DNA of 38,738 bases from Acidobacteriota bacterium (GCA_021832085.1 JAKBLM010000039.1:1-38738), one strand, 5' to 3'; counted from the first letter of the stretch, positions 1 to 9,908 are shown. Translations and numbers: made by a program. The notes: generated from the letters alone by a model not told the origin.

Positions 1-462
1 CATGTCAAGATGAATGTTATGTGTAATTCGTCACTATTCTGGCCTTGCGGCGAGCCCCTGCTGAAAACAAACGGCTTGCCGGCTAAGATACCCAAAATCT
101 CGCTCCCGGGCGCGGAAGTTGGGCCAGACGTAGCCCAGTGCCACGCGTAGCGTTCCCTGAGCTATCGATCACAACGAAGAGGCTCTGCATCGTCGGGAAG
201 CAGCAAAAAGCGGATCGCCGGCGTGGCGCATGACGATCACCGTGTCTCCGGCGCTGCCCGGGGAGAGTTGGGCATGGCGGATAGGGTTTTGGGATCAGTA
301 TTGGGACTGGTTTGGAGGAGCTAATCCCGTGCTGCGGCGCTTCTTTCCAAGCTGCTCATCCCACGGCGGAGGAGGAACTCGATGAGCCGGCTTCGGCGGA
401 AATCGATGCCAAAAATTTTAGAGTTTGCCGAAAGCGGGCGCGCCTCGCAACGCGCGGCGCCG
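1..462. other. Left-edge region without a convincing gene
   Basis: No reading frame here looks like a real protein on either strand. Frames that cross it are shadows of the peptidase gene to the right. The only structured part is the hairpin at its right end, described separately as a terminator. The upstream part may belong to a regulatory region whose gene lies outside the window. Confidence 0.4.
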
Positions 463-471
463 CTAAACTCT
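409..471 (-). terminator. Probable terminator of the M20 peptidase operon
   Basis: The outer arms AGAGTTT (420-426) and AAACTCT (465-471) pair around an imperfect GC-rich inner stem. On the minus strand the structure overlaps the peptidase stop codon and is followed by an AAAATTTTTGG tract. This is the layout of a rho-independent terminator, though the inner stem has a bulge and the T tract is interrupted by the A run. Confidence 0.45.
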
Positions 472-1620
472 TGAATTGAAGAAGCGGCGAGCCGACTCGA
501 CGAGCACCCCTGCGCAACGCACCACCGAATCGAGGTCAACCCACTCCACGGCTGCATGCGCCCCTTCACCCGCGGGACCATAATTGACCGTGGGAATGCT
601 TGCGGCGGCGAAGATCGCGGCGTCCATCCAAAAACCGACTCCGCCCTCTTCAGGTGCGTGGCCGGTGACAGCCGCAACGGCTTCGCGAACGGCACGGGCA
701 ATGGGCGCTTCCCGATCGCAGACGAGCGGCGGACGGTCGAGTTCGATGCGGATTTCAGCCTCTTCGCCGGCCTCCCGAACAACGCCCTCAATTTCTCGCA
801 GCACTTGTCCGGGCGTTTCGCCGGGCAGCGTGCGCCGCTCTACGTGTAGCACGCATTTTTCGGCGTAGGTGGAGAGCCCGCTGCCGCCCTCGATCAGCGC
901 ACAGTGCTGCGAAGCGGGGCCGACGAGCGGATGCACGCGCCGACGCAGCACACCCCCGTCGAAGCACTCGAGCGCGGCGATCACGCGGCCCATTTTGCCG
1001 ATAGCGCTGACGCCCAGGTCCCAGCGGCTGCCGTGCGCTGCGCGGCCGCGGGTGGTGATTTCGACCCAGACGAACCCCTTGTGCGCGAGAATCAGGCGCC
1101 GGCCGCTCGGTTCCGGCTCGGTGACAATGCAGGCGTCGGCGTGGTGCTGGCGAACGAAATCACGCGCGCCAAGGCTCGCGTATTCCTCGTCGGCAACAAG
1201 CGCCACCAACACGCAGCCAGGCAATCGCTCGCCGACCAGCGCGGCGGTGGCGGCGAGGATGGCCGCGACACTGCCTTTCATGTCGTAGCTGCCGCGGCCG
1301 TAGACGCGTCCGTTTTCGAACCGCGGCTCGAAGGCCGGGATCGTCATCCCCGTCGTGTCGACAGTGTCCAGGTGCGCGCAAAACACCAACGCCGGCCCCT
1401 CGGCAGCGCCAACCTCGGCGACGACGTTCGGCCGGCCGGGTGCAACTTCCTCGAGCCAGGCGCGAACGCCGCGCTCGGCAAGCCAATCGCGTGCCAGCGC
1501 TGCTATCGCCGCTTCGCCCTGGCCCTCGTCCGGCGCCAGGCTCGGATTCACCGACGGCGTGCGAATCAGCGCCTCGAGAATAGCGAGAATTTCCCTGCTC
1601 GACAGTGGATCACCGGACAT
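463..1620 (-). CDS. M20-family metallopeptidase (ArgE/DapE-like deacylase)
   Basis: Predicted cytosolic zinc-dependent amidohydrolase of 385 aa that hydrolyses an N-acyl or peptide bond; the substrate cannot be told from sequence. Family motifs appear in order: AHLDTV with the first metal-binding His and the catalytic Asp (about residue 85), GRGSYDMKG with the bridging Asp (about 110), DEEY with the catalytic Glu pair (about 145), and a C-terminal NYGPAGEGAHAAVEWV segment with the last metal-binding His. The dimerisation insert HKGFVWVEITTRGRAAHGS lies in between. The start is the ATG at 1620, which has GGAGGTG 7 bases upstream; a GTG two codons earlier would overlap that ribosome site. It is last in a minus-strand set after a GMC oxidoreductase and an MFS transporter, so it may process an imported acylated compound. 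That role is inference. Confidence 0.85.
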   Translation of the reverse strand: MSGDPLSSREILAILEALIRTPSVNPSLAPDEGQGEAAIAALARDWLAERGVRAWLEEVAPGRPNVVAEVGAAEGPALVFCAHLDTVDTTGMTIPAFEPRFENGRVYGRGSYDMKGSVAAILAATAALVGERLPGCVLVALVADEEYASLGARDFVRQHHADACIVTEPEPSGRRLILAHKGFVWVEITTRGRAAHGSRWDLGVSAIGKMGRVIAALECFDGGVLRRRVHPLVGPASQHCALIEGGSGLSTYAEKCVLHVERRTLPGETPGQVLREIEGVVREAGEEAEIRIELDRPPLVCDREAPIARAVREAVAAVTGHAPEEGGVGFWMDAAIFAAASIPTVNYGPAGEGAHAAVEWVDLDSVVRCAGVLVESARRFFNSRV

Positions 1621-1758
1621 CAGCACTCACCTCCGAGGTCACACTGGCGGCTTGATTTTATATGGGAGCCTGTCCATCGAGATGCTTCCCGATACACCGC
1701 CTCGAGACCCACAGCGCTCGTCGCCAAGGCACTCTCGGCACGGTTGGTTCCGAGCGGC

Positions 1759-2952
1759 TCAGGCCCCGGGGCGGCGACGCGTCAGCAAAAATACCATCGC
1801 GATCATCGCCGCGGCGACCACCCCGGCGCCCGAATAGATGCTGCCCAAGCCGATCCAGCCGGAATCGACGATTGGGCCCACGGCAAAAGAAGCGACGCCG
1901 TAGCCGATCATATAGGCGGCCATCAGTTCTCCAGCCATCAGTTCGGCAACGTGCGGAAATTGCTCCTCGGCCAGGCCAACCGAGAGCGGCAGAAAGGCTG
2001 AGCAGGCGAGTCCGGCGAAGCCGAAACCCGCAATCGCCGTCGCTGGCGTCGCGGCATGCGGCACCACGAGAAACGCGATCAGCAGCAGCACTGGCAGCCC
2101 GCGATAGATCCAGCGCGGCGGACACCAGACCGCGGCAATGGCCGCCAGCAGCCGGCCCACGGTCACCATCGCCCAAAACGCGGCCAGCGCCAACCCGGCC
2201 TCACGCACCGAAAAGCCACGCTCGCCGTGCAAATAGAGGATCGCCCAGTTCCCATAGAGTGTCTCGCTGATGCCGTATAGCACAACCAACGCAATGAACA
2301 CCCACAGCCGGTCGGAAAGCCCGCGCAGAAAGCCGAACGCGCCACCCGATGGCAGCGAAGGAGTAGGCGCATCGATCTTGAAGGATTGCGTCGAGCCAAC
2401 CAGCCCCAGCAACAGCAATATCCCGGCGACCAGCGCTGGAATCCACCACCAGCCGCGCCCACCCGCCACGCTCACGAAAATTGGCGCCAGTGCGGTGCCG
2501 GTGCCGAGCAGCGTGTGTAGCGCGGTAAGCGCAGTTTCGGAATGTTCGGGAAAGAAGCCCGGCGCCAGGCTGTTGAGCGCCGCGAGCGCCGCGCCGAAGC
2601 CGCCGCCCAGCGCCAGCGTGCCAACGATCAACGTGGCGTAGGAAGGCACGTGCATGCCCATGAACGCGGCGCTCAGCGCCACGAGCCCCATCGCCACCAC
2701 GTCAAGCAGCACGCCTATGAGGAACAGCCGCTTCAGCCCCCAACGCAGCGCCAGCAGGCCGCCGCCGGCCGAAGCCGCAATTGCCGCCGCGACCATCGGC
2801 ACGAACAGCGCGCCGTATTCCACCCCGGTAAAGCCGTAGCCGTGCGGGCTGGTAAGCAAGCCCGACGCAGCCGGCAGCACGACCAGCGCGAATCCCTGGG
2901 CGAGGCCCGCAAGGTAGGCAACCGGAACTTCGACGCGCCGTGCCACCGTCAC
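1759..2952 (-). CDS. MFS transporter
   Basis: Twelve-helix-type major facilitator protein of 397 aa, placed in the inner membrane. Hydrophobic segments are regularly spaced, for example around residues 10-30, 45-65 and 75-95, with a central cytoplasmic loop near residues 190-215. A basic loop after the second helix (LRWGLKRLF) fits the conserved MFS loop 2-3. The GTG start lies only 3 bases after the stop of the upstream GMC oxidoreductase, which indicates translational coupling and a shared transcript. The M20 peptidase follows 138 bases downstream. Substrate is not deducible; a small organic solute linked to the oxidoreductase and peptidase is the simplest guess. Codon usage and GC content look like those of its neighbours. 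Confidence 0.8.
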   Translation of the reverse strand: MTVARRVEVPVAYLAGLAQGFALVVLPAASGLLTSPHGYGFTGVEYGALFVPMVAAAIAASAGGGLLALRWGLKRLFLIGVLLDVVAMGLVALSAAFMGMHVPSYATLIVGTLALGGGFGAALAALNSLAPGFFPEHSETALTALHTLLGTGTALAPIFVSVAGGRGWWWIPALVAGILLLLGLVGSTQSFKIDAPTPSLPSGGAFGFLRGLSDRLWVFIALVVLYGISETLYGNWAILYLHGERGFSVREAGLALAAFWAMVTVGRLLAAIAAVWCPPRWIYRGLPVLLLIAFLVVPHAATPATAIAGFGFAGLACSAFLPLSVGLAEEQFPHVAELMAGELMAAYMIGYGVASFAVGPIVDSGWIGLGSIYSGAGVVAAAMIAMVFLLTRRRPGA

Positions 2953-2955
2953 CTA

Positions 2956-4524
2956 CTATTTCAGGCGTTCGAGCAGGTGGTCGCCTACGCGCAGCGCATT
3001 GGCCATGATCGTGAGCGCTGGATTCACCGCCCCGATCGATGGCAAGAAGCTGCCGTCGACGACGTAGAGATTGTCGAGGTCGTGAGCTTTGCAGAAGACG
3101 TCGAGCGCCGACGTCTTCGGATCGGTGCCAAAGCGTACCGTCCCGGCCTGGTGCGCTGTGCCGGCGATCGGGATCTTCTTGCTCAGGTACAGCTGCCGCG
3201 GCATCAGGTGCTCGTGGAAGCCCAGCCGGCCCAGTAGGCCCTTCCATTTCGCAATCAGCCGCTGGTGCGCCTCGCCATTGGTCTCCTTCAGGCGCAGCAC
3301 GATGCGGCCATCCCGGTCGAGCGTGACGCGGTTCTCGGGGTCGGGCAAGTCTTCCGACGAAAGCCAGAAGTCCACCGAATGCTCCGCCATCTCCTCAAAC
3401 GACATCTTCGGCACCCAGGAAGCCCAGCCGGGCGCTTCGCCGCGCAGCATCGGGCCATCGGACTTGCCGAGCATCTGGATCAGCCCGAGCGGATGATCCC
3501 AATCGTCGGAGCCGAAATAGAAATCGGAGAGCGCGAGCGTTTTCTGAAAGACGGTGGGATTCGGTTCGAGCGAGATGGCCATCAGCGCCGTGTTTTCGTG
3601 TCGCAGGTAATAGCGGCCAACCACGCCGGAACCGTTGCCGAGCCCGTTCGGGTGCTTTGCGCCCGCTGAGCGGAGCAGCAGCGCGGCGGAATTGATCGCG
3701 CCGCAGGCAACGACGACGATCCCCGCCGAATACGACTCGGTCGCGCCGCCACGCCGCACATTCACCGCGGTCACTTCCCTTCCCGAATCGCTCGTCTCCA
3801 GCCGCTCGACATAAGCCCCTGTGAGCAGCGTCACGTTGGGCCGCTCAGCGAGCAGCGGCTCAACGCAAATAGTCTGGGCGTCGGCCTTGCCGTTGGTGAT
3901 GCAAGGGAAACCGTCGAAGGCCCGGCAACGGATGCACGGACTGTGGCGATCAACGCGGCCGTCCTTCTCGTCCAGCAGGATGCCAAGCGGCAGCGGATAG
4001 GGGTGGTAGCCATTGCGCTTGAGGTCGTCAAACAGCTGCTGGATGCGCGGCTCGTGGCCCACCGGCGGATAGGCGTAAGGCGCGCTCGCCGGCGGCTCGG
4101 TCGGGTCGGCGCCGCGCTGTCCGTGCACGTGATAGAGCCGCTCGGCCTGAGTGTAATAGGATTCGAAATCCTCGTAGCCGACCGGCCATGCGGGCGAGAT
4201 GCCACCGGCATGGCGCAGTTCGCCGAAATCCTCTTTCCGCAGGCGAAACAGGGCAGCGCCGTAGAATTTCGTGTTGCCGCCAACGAAGTAGTGGATGCCG
4301 GGGAAGAACTCCTTGCCGTCCTTGTCGAGCCACGGCTCCTTGGCCTGATATTTCGCCTGCACGAAGACGGCGTGCGAATCCCAGTTGTCCTGCTCACGCG
4401 GCAGAAAATCGCCTCGCTCCAGCAGTAGAATGCGCTTGCCCGAAGGCGCCAGCCGCCAGGCCAGCGTCGCTCCGCCCGCACCCGTGCCGATAATGATGAC
4501 GTCGTACTGATTCTCTGCAACCAT
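2956..4524 (-). CDS. GMC-family FAD-dependent oxidoreductase
   Basis: Glucose-methanol-choline-type flavoprotein of 522 aa that should oxidise an alcohol or sugar hydroxyl. The N-terminal FAD-binding Rossmann motif IIIGTGAGGATLAWRLA is at about residues 10-26, followed by the strand LLLERG. The C-terminal GMC domain shows GTAHQAGTVRFG and NLYVVDGSFLPSIGAVNPAL, which contain the active-site His and Asn regions. A mid-protein Cys cluster (CIRCRAFDGFPC) is shared with some cofactor-containing dehydrogenases, but no ligand is proven. There is no signal peptide. The ATG at 4524 is chosen because GGGGAAGGG lies just upstream and because the FAD motif then begins near residue 10, as usual; a longer frame upstream adds only low-complexity residues. 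It is the first gene of the oxidoreductase-MFS-peptidase set. Confidence 0.85.
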   Translation of the reverse strand: MVAENQYDVIIIGTGAGGATLAWRLAPSGKRILLLERGDFLPREQDNWDSHAVFVQAKYQAKEPWLDKDGKEFFPGIHYFVGGNTKFYGAALFRLRKEDFGELRHAGGISPAWPVGYEDFESYYTQAERLYHVHGQRGADPTEPPASAPYAYPPVGHEPRIQQLFDDLKRNGYHPYPLPLGILLDEKDGRVDRHSPCIRCRAFDGFPCITNGKADAQTICVEPLLAERPNVTLLTGAYVERLETSDSGREVTAVNVRRGGATESYSAGIVVVACGAINSAALLLRSAGAKHPNGLGNGSGVVGRYYLRHENTALMAISLEPNPTVFQKTLALSDFYFGSDDWDHPLGLIQMLGKSDGPMLRGEAPGWASWVPKMSFEEMAEHSVDFWLSSEDLPDPENRVTLDRDGRIVLRLKETNGEAHQRLIAKWKGLLGRLGFHEHLMPRQLYLSKKIPIAGTAHQAGTVRFGTDPKTSALDVFCKAHDLDNLYVVDGSFLPSIGAVNPALTIMANALRVGDHLLERLK

Positions 4525-4571
4525 GGTCCCTTCCCCCGATCTCGGCGTACGATCGCCGAAGCGCACAGCCC

Positions 4572-4599
4572 CTAGTATCCCCCTATAACCCGCAGTCAA
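4572..4599 (-). promoter_or_regulatory. Candidate promoter for the GMC operon
   Basis: On the minus strand TTGACT (4594-4599) is followed after 16 bases by TACTAG (4572-4577). It lies about 50 bases upstream of the GMC start. The -35 is good and the -10 is weak, so this is tentative. Confidence 0.3.
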
Positions 4600-4795
4600 G
4601 AAAGAAAGCGAATTCGTACACGCCTTGCGGCACAGGTCTCGGCCTGCGTGCTGTACGATGCTTCCAATCCGGATTTCGACTCTGAAGTGGAGGACTTTGC
4701 CGCGGCATCGGTATCTCACAACCGAATTTCTGCGAGGCAAAGAGAGGAAGGGAGCGCCACCGAAGGAACAAGCAGGCGGAAAATGGGACAGCCGG

Positions 4796-5767
4796 TCAGC
4801 TGCGCAGCAGCGCAGTGATTTCCAACGCAGCCTTGCGGGCGCGCTCGATTTCGCCGGCCGCAAACGAGATTGCCGCCACGCGGGCGTGACCACCACCGCC
4901 ATACCGTTCGCAGATTTCGGCCAGATTATGCAGCGCGTTGGCTTCCTTCCAGGGGTTGGAGCCCACCGATACTTTTGCGCGCGTGGCCGAGGAGCTGACG
5001 CCGACAGAATACAGGCAGTCCGGGAAGAGGAAATAGGGGATGAACTTGTTGTAGCCCTCGAGGTCGAGATCGCTCACGTCGAAAAAGATCACGCCGTTCT
5101 TCGCCTCGGTCCGGTTTTTCAGGATGTCGACCGACCGCCGGTGCCGCTCGAGCAGCGGCCCGAGGTGCCTGTGAATGAACGGCAGTTCAATGATCTCCTC
5201 GAGTGAGCACTCGGCAAGATAGGGAATCAACTGTGCGACCAGGTCCCGTTCCGGTGCTGCCTCGATCACCAGCGCCAGTTGGGTGGCCGGCTCGGCCAGT
5301 GCCACCGCCGCTTCGGGCGAGGCATACTGCGCACCGTCGATCACATCGGCCCAATGTACCAGTTCGGCGAGCGGTGCGGGATCGAAACCGAATTTCGTGC
5401 TCGCGATCATCGTCACGAACTTCGTGCACGATTTGTACGTTGGATCGTAGAACTTCTTCCCGGAAGTGTCCTGGCGAAAGTGCTCGGCGTCCGCGGGCGA
5501 GAGAAAGGCGCTCTGATGGTGGTCGAACCACCACGTAAGTCGGGGTGAGCTGGAATACTTGAAATCGACGATCACGTTTTCATCACCGTCGAACATGCCG
5601 TCGGTGAAAAGCTGCGAAGCGCGATGAACCAGCCCGGTGAAGTGAAACACCGCCTCCGGATTTATCCGCTCGCGGTAGAAACGGAGGAACACAGCCGCAG
5701 AGGAGGCGCCGTCGAAACACCTGTCGTGGTAGCAGAGCCGAACGTTCACTTGAACCAGATTCCCCAA
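4796..5767 (-). CDS. DHH/DHHA1-type phosphoesterase
   Basis: Probable manganese-dependent phosphoesterase of the DHH superfamily, 323 aa, related to nanoRNases and cyclic-dinucleotide or pAp phosphatases. The signature Asp-His-His occurs as WWFDHHQS at about residues 79-86. An early motif YHDRCFDGASSAA near residue 15 supplies further metal-binding residues, and VHWADVIDGAQY (about residue 140) resembles DHH motif IV. The C-terminal DHHA1 substrate-binding loop is GGGGHARVAAISF. The start is uncertain: the TTG at 5767 has GGGTGAG a few bases upstream, but GTG codons at residues 7 and 9 are possible. It stands apart from neighbours, with its own candidate promoter upstream, and it ends 271 bases before the GMC gene. 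The specific substrate is unknown. Confidence 0.75.
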   Translation of the reverse strand: MGNLVQVNVRLCYHDRCFDGASSAAVFLRFYRERINPEAVFHFTGLVHRASQLFTDGMFDGDENVIVDFKYSSSPRLTWWFDHHQSAFLSPADAEHFRQDTSGKKFYDPTYKSCTKFVTMIASTKFGFDPAPLAELVHWADVIDGAQYASPEAAVALAEPATQLALVIEAAPERDLVAQLIPYLAECSLEEIIELPFIHRHLGPLLERHRRSVDILKNRTEAKNGVIFFDVSDLDLEGYNKFIPYFLFPDCLYSVGVSSSATRAKVSVGSNPWKEANALHNLAEICERYGGGGHARVAAISFAAGEIERARKAALEITALLRS

Positions 5768-5802
5768 GTCTCACCCAAAGTTCAAACAAATAACAAAGCC
5801 AA

Positions 5803-5833
5803 TAAAGATGGACGCCAGTTTTCTTCTTGTCAA
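5803..5833 (-). promoter_or_regulatory. Candidate promoter for the DHH phosphoesterase
   Basis: A perfect TTGACA -35 on the minus strand (5828-5833) is followed after 17-19 bases by a weak T-rich -10 (CATCTT or TCTTTA). The expected transcript start is about 30 bases before the TTG start codon. Confidence 0.4.
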
Positions 5834-6026
5834 GTGAAAGCGTTAGGATCGGCTCGGTTCCCAGGCTCCGCCCATCGCCCAGCCAGTGCGCCTGAGAACG
5901 CGGAAAGGATCGGGAAAGCGGAAGCGCGCACGGAGAAATCGGGAGGAAACCGACGCCCTTACCGGCATGTCCAGCCCTCGCCTTCAGGCCTCGCGAAGTG
6001 CTTCGGCACGTTCGCGAAAGCCTGTT

Positions 6027-7373
6027 TCACGTCCCCACGAACCCCACCGCGGACATGGCATCGGTAATTTCGGAATTCTTCATGAACGTGTTCCAGACGA
6101 ACTGGGTGCGGTAGTTTTCCGCCATCAGCATGCCGATTCCCTGATCGATCCCCAGGACGTATTGATCTACCCACTTGGTCAGCGGATTGAAAGCATCGAC
6201 GAAGCCGTATTGCGTCCAAGCCGTCGTGTAGTAGTTCGCGTAGAGGTTTTGCTGCACCGCCAGCGTGTCGCTGGGCAGGAACGGAATCGAACCGGCCGTT
6301 GCGCAGGGCACCAGCGTGCCGTCGATCGGCCCTATGGCCGGCGGGCCGCCCCAGGCGACGTACCCATTGACGGAATCCGACGAGGTGATTCCCCAAAAAT
6401 TATTCGTGTAGTCGGGGAACTGGCTCGCCAGCGAGAGGCAAAACAGCTTGTGGGCTTTTGTCGCTGTGATCGAATTCTGGAAATAGTTGGCGTAGGCGTC
6501 CTCCTTGTTCCGGAAATCGATCCACGCCTGCGAATACTGATAGGTGAAAAGTGGAGCCTTGGAGGTGATGTAGGTCAGCCCCTGATAGGTGTATGTCGGG
6601 CGCGACCAGGCATCCCAACTGCTCGCCGGAATCGCGTTGTCGGGCGCCCCGATAGCCAGCAGATAGAGCATCATCGCTTCCGAATAGGTGTCCCAGCGAT
6701 AGGGCAGGAAGCCGTTTTCCGGCGTCCAGCCCAGCGAAAGCGTTGTCCCTCCATTGAGCATCCAGGCCCAGTTGATGCGCTCATAGATCTGGTTGGCGAG
6801 CGACGTGATCTGGGAATCCTGGAAATGCGCGCGGCAGGCCAGGATTCCGCAAAGAAGAATGGCGGTGTCGATTGAGGAGACTTCGCTCGTCCCGGCACGC
6901 CCTCCGGTGTCGATGTTCATGAAATGGTAGAAAAAGCCGTTTTCGATCGGCGCTTGGTTGAGCAGGAAATCGAGCGTCGTCACCACGCGCTGCTTCAGTT
7001 GCGCCGTCGAAAGATAGCCGCGCGAGTCGGCAATACAGAGGCCGGTCAGGCCGAAGCCGGTCGAGGCAATACTCGAGAGCGTGCTGGTGTCGGTGCCCTG
7101 GTAAACGGCGCGATCCTTGATGAGTCCGTTGGCCGAGTTCGCCTGATACCAGAAAAACTGGAACGCGGCGTTCTCGATGGTCTCCATCAATTGGTCGTTC
7201 GTGGGCGCGCCGCCCGGCGTGGTCCCCGTGTTTCCTCCGCTGCCGGAACCGCCGCAAGCGGCGTCGAAAAGGGCGCCTCCGAGAACCGAAGAGATCAGCG
7301 CGGCCTTGCCGAAGGAGCGGAGAAGCTCTCGCCGAGTGAATCGCCTTGGAGGGGTACCCGGGCCCATTGCCAT
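6027..7373 (-). CDS. Secreted glucoamylase-family protein (PF10091-like)
   Basis: Exported glycan-active protein of 448 aa. The N-terminus has a twin-arginine signal (TRRELLRSFG, then a hydrophobic stretch) ending at AAC, so it may be a Tat-exported lipoprotein. A Gly/Ser/Thr-rich linker follows. The body carries the pattern of the glucoamylase-like PF10091 fold: FQFFWYQANSANGLIKDR near the front, then ENGFFYHFMN, and a late block FWGITSSDSVNGYVAWGGPP. Characterised relatives include endo-beta-1,2-glucanases, but sequence alone does not fix the linkage. The ATG at 7373 places the twin arginines close to the start; the longer upstream frame lacks signal character. The gene lies downstream of a sugar-type MFS gene and a LacI regulator on the same strand, which suggests degradation outside followed by uptake. 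Confidence 0.75.
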   Translation of the reverse strand: MAMGPGTPPRRFTRRELLRSFGKAALISSVLGGALFDAACGGSGSGGNTGTTPGGAPTNDQLMETIENAAFQFFWYQANSANGLIKDRAVYQGTDTSTLSSIASTGFGLTGLCIADSRGYLSTAQLKQRVVTTLDFLLNQAPIENGFFYHFMNIDTGGRAGTSEVSSIDTAILLCGILACRAHFQDSQITSLANQIYERINWAWMLNGGTTLSLGWTPENGFLPYRWDTYSEAMMLYLLAIGAPDNAIPASSWDAWSRPTYTYQGLTYITSKAPLFTYQYSQAWIDFRNKEDAYANYFQNSITATKAHKLFCLSLASQFPDYTNNFWGITSSDSVNGYVAWGGPPAIGPIDGTLVPCATAGSIPFLPSDTLAVQQNLYANYYTTAWTQYGFVDAFNPLTKWVDQYVLGIDQGIGMLMAENYRTQFVWNTFMKNSEITDAMSAVGFVGT

Positions 7374-7566
7374 CGAAACAACGCCGAAATCCAGACGCGA
7401 ACATCTTAGCACTCGCCCAAACGGGATTTCCGTGGCCTGGCGCCAAGAAGGTCTTTGGCTTGCACAAGACCTCGGTGACGCGTGCTTCGAAACCACGGCG
7501 CTCCATCGTCCGTCGGTCTCCGGGAAACGCAACGAGGCGCGGGCGCCGTTCGGCTGACCGTCGCAA

Positions 7567-8763
7567 TCATTCCTCGGTCGGCAACCGCGTCAGTGAGCGC
7601 GAAAAGTAGAGCGCAAACATCGCCAGCGCACTCAGCACCGGAATCCACAGCCCTTCGCGCAAGCCGCCCAGGCGATGCGAGGCGACCCCGATCAGCCAGG
7701 GCAGCGTCGCGCCGCCCAGCCCGCCTAGCGCGAACATGGGTCCGACAAAGCGCGAGGCAGCCCTACCAAAGCGGCCCGAGAGTCGGGCGATGGTGATCGG
7801 GAAAACGGCTGAAAGCCCCAGCCCGGCCAGGCTCGATCCCGCGATAACGCCGGCGAAATGGATCGAGCGCAGCACGATCAGCGCGCCCAGCGCGGCGGCC
7901 AGCAGCCCGGTGCGGGCCAAATGCATCTCGTTCTTCTCGCGCAGTACGATCGGCGCCATTGCCCGTCCCAGCAGCAGTGCGCCCCAGAAAAACGAAGGCA
8001 CCAGCGCCCAGTTGGTTGCCGGTCCCGCCCCCAGCCGCCGCGTGTAGGAAGCCACCCAGCCGCCCACGCCGTTCTCTGTGCCCACGTACAGAAAGAACAG
8101 CAGCCCCAGAATCACCAGTGCCTGCCAATCTACGAAGGCAAGCCGGGGCCGCTCGCCCCGCGGTCGCTCGACTGCTACCCATCCCGCGCCGGTGCCAACC
8201 GTCGCCGCAAACCACAGCGCCAAAAGCAGCGCAGCGGCCCCGAGTCCGAGCAGCAGCAACAACAGATGGTCGATTCTCTGAAATTCGGCGGCCAGCAGCG
8301 GAAAAAGCACAGCCCCTAATCCCCACGCCAGGTTGAGCAGGCTGAGCGCCGCGGCCGAGCGTCGTGGATTCGCTTCGGCCACCAGCAGATTCGTCGCGGG
8401 AATCGTCAGCCCTAGCCCCAACCCGTACCCGGCAGTGGCAATCATGCCGAGGACCCACGATCCGAGCATCAAAGCCCCCACACCCAGACCCATGCATGCA
8501 AAGCCCAGCACCAGACAGGCACGGTAGCTAAGCCGCGTCAGCAACACGCTCGAAAGCAACACCCCCACCACCGAGGCGGAAAATTGCGCCGTGAAGAGCA
8601 GCCCGGCCCGCGGATCGTCGATCCTCCAGCGCGCGCTCAGCGAAGGCAGAATCGGCCCGAGCAGGGTTGTGATCATGCCGGTGAGGACAAAACCGGTGTG
8701 GAGAGAGCTTACCGGCCGGTGCGGAGCCACAGTCGTGCGCGCAGTCCCTTCAGCGGATTGCAT
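7567..8763 (-). CDS. MFS transporter, FucP/sugar-like
   Basis: Inner-membrane transporter of 398 aa with about twelve hydrophobic segments. The first begins at HTGFVLTGMITTLLGPILP, a layout seen in FucP-like and glucose/mannose MFS proteins. Later segments include LVILGLLFFLYVGTENGVGGW, in which the Glu in a helix is typical of the FHS-type sugar symporters. The start is the ATG at 8763; 72 bases separate it from the stop of the LacI regulator upstream, and 193 bases separate its stop from the glucoamylase-family gene. The likely role is uptake of a mono- or disaccharide released by the neighbouring secreted enzyme, under control of the LacI protein. That pathway is inferred from gene order. 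Confidence 0.8.
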   Translation of the reverse strand: MQSAEGTARTTVAPHRPVSSLHTGFVLTGMITTLLGPILPSLSARWRIDDPRAGLLFTAQFSASVVGVLLSSVLLTRLSYRACLVLGFACMGLGVGALMLGSWVLGMIATAGYGLGLGLTIPATNLLVAEANPRRSAAALSLLNLAWGLGAVLFPLLAAEFQRIDHLLLLLLGLGAAALLLALWFAATVGTGAGWVAVERPRGERPRLAFVDWQALVILGLLFFLYVGTENGVGGWVASYTRRLGAGPATNWALVPSFFWGALLLGRAMAPIVLREKNEMHLARTGLLAAALGALIVLRSIHFAGVIAGSSLAGLGLSAVFPITIARLSGRFGRAASRFVGPMFALGGLGGATLPWLIGVASHRLGGLREGLWIPVLSALAMFALYFSRSLTRLPTEE

Positions 8764-8835
8764 TCTCGCAGAGAGGAAAATTCTTGCCCGCCCGCCGGTC
8801 TTCCGCCCCTGACCGGTTCGCCATCCCGGCCAACC

Positions 8836-9900
8836 CTAACCGGCGACGGGAGCGGTGGATTCGCGAACGACCAGTTCCGGCTTCACGGTGATGCATTTCG
8901 GATACCGGCTGTCTTTCGGCCGCGATATTCTGCCGAGCAATGTCCGCGCGGCGAGCTCGCCCATGCTGCGCAGCGGCTGGCGAATCGTGGTAAGGCCCGG
9001 GTTCTGAAATCCGGCGCTCTGGATATCGTCAAAACCGACCACGGAAACGTCCTCGGGCACGCGGCAGCCGGCCTCGCGCAAGGCGCGAATCGCGCCAATG
9101 GCGGCCACGTCGTTGAAGGCAAAAAGCGCCGTAAACGGTTCACCGGCAGCAAGCAATTGCCGCGTCACCTCATAGCCAAGCGCCGGCGACGAGCAGTCTC
9201 CCGAAAGCCGCGCCGTCCGCGCGGGTGAGAACGGCAGGCCGAGCCGTTCGGTCGCCTCGAGAATCGCGTTCCAGCGCGGTTCGGTATCGGAGCTGAATTC
9301 TTGTCCCTTGATGAACGCGATTTCCCGATGGCCGAGATCGACCAGGTGCTGCAAGGCCATCATCGCCGCGCACGTGTGATCGAGAACGATATTCGTCACT
9401 CCCTCGCAGTCCTCGTGTCCCGAAACCGCCACCACGGGCACCGGCGGCGCGCCATAGCGGGGCGTGTCGACGGCGATAATCCCTTCTACCGCGCGCTCCA
9501 GAAACATCTTGGGGTACTCTTCAATCAGATCCGCCCGATGCCGGTGGCTGGCGACGAAATAGAAATATCCCTCCTGCAGCAGATAGTCCTCTATCCCGCT
9601 CATCACCAGCGCCGTATACCCTTCGCTCACCTCCGGTACCACCACGCCGACCGTGAAGCTCCGCTGGCTTCGCAGCGACCGTGCCAGGAAGTTCGGGCGA
9701 TAGTGCAGCCTTTTCGCTTCCTCGAAAATGCGGTTTCTTGTTCTTTCCGGAATGGATCGTGCGGCGGGCGAGCGGTTGATCACCAGGGAAACGGTGGCCG
9801 GGGAAAGACCGAGTGCAGCAGCCAGGGTCTTCAGGCTTACACTTTTGCCCGCCACGGGCGCGGGCGAAGCGGCTGCCCCGTTCGCCTTCTTGCTCAACAT
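8836..9900 (-). CDS. LacI-family transcriptional regulator
   Basis: Sugar-responsive DNA-binding protein of 354 aa. After about 20 low-complexity residues comes a classical LacI helix-turn-helix ([20 protein letters not shown], about residues 21-40) with the hinge helix region [13 protein letters not shown]. The periplasmic-binding-protein-like core follows: [49 protein letters not shown] and [10 protein letters not shown] are all standard LacI/GalR blocks. The ATG at 9900 is used. It is transcribed first, followed by the sugar MFS and the secreted glucoamylase-type gene, so those two are the obvious regulon. It is divergent from the SCO-like gene. A GTGTTACAC dyad lies just upstream of its start, but I cannot assign it as its operator. 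Confidence 0.85.
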   Translation of the reverse strand: MLSKKANGAAASPAPVAGKSVSLKTLAAALGLSPATVSLVINRSPAARSIPERTRNRIFEEAKRLHYRPNFLARSLRSQRSFTVGVVVPEVSEGYTALVMSGIEDYLLQEGYFYFVASHRHRADLIEEYPKMFLERAVEGIIAVDTPRYGAPPVPVVAVSGHEDCEGVTNIVLDHTCAAMMALQHLVDLGHREIAFIKGQEFSSDTEPRWNAILEATERLGLPFSPARTARLSGDCSSPALGYEVTRQLLAAGEPFTALFAFNDVAAIGAIRALREAGCRVPEDVSVVGFDDIQSAGFQNPGLTTIRQPLRSMGELAARTLLGRISRPKDSRYPKCITVKPELVVRESTAPVAG

Positions 9901-9908
9901 GCGCGGAG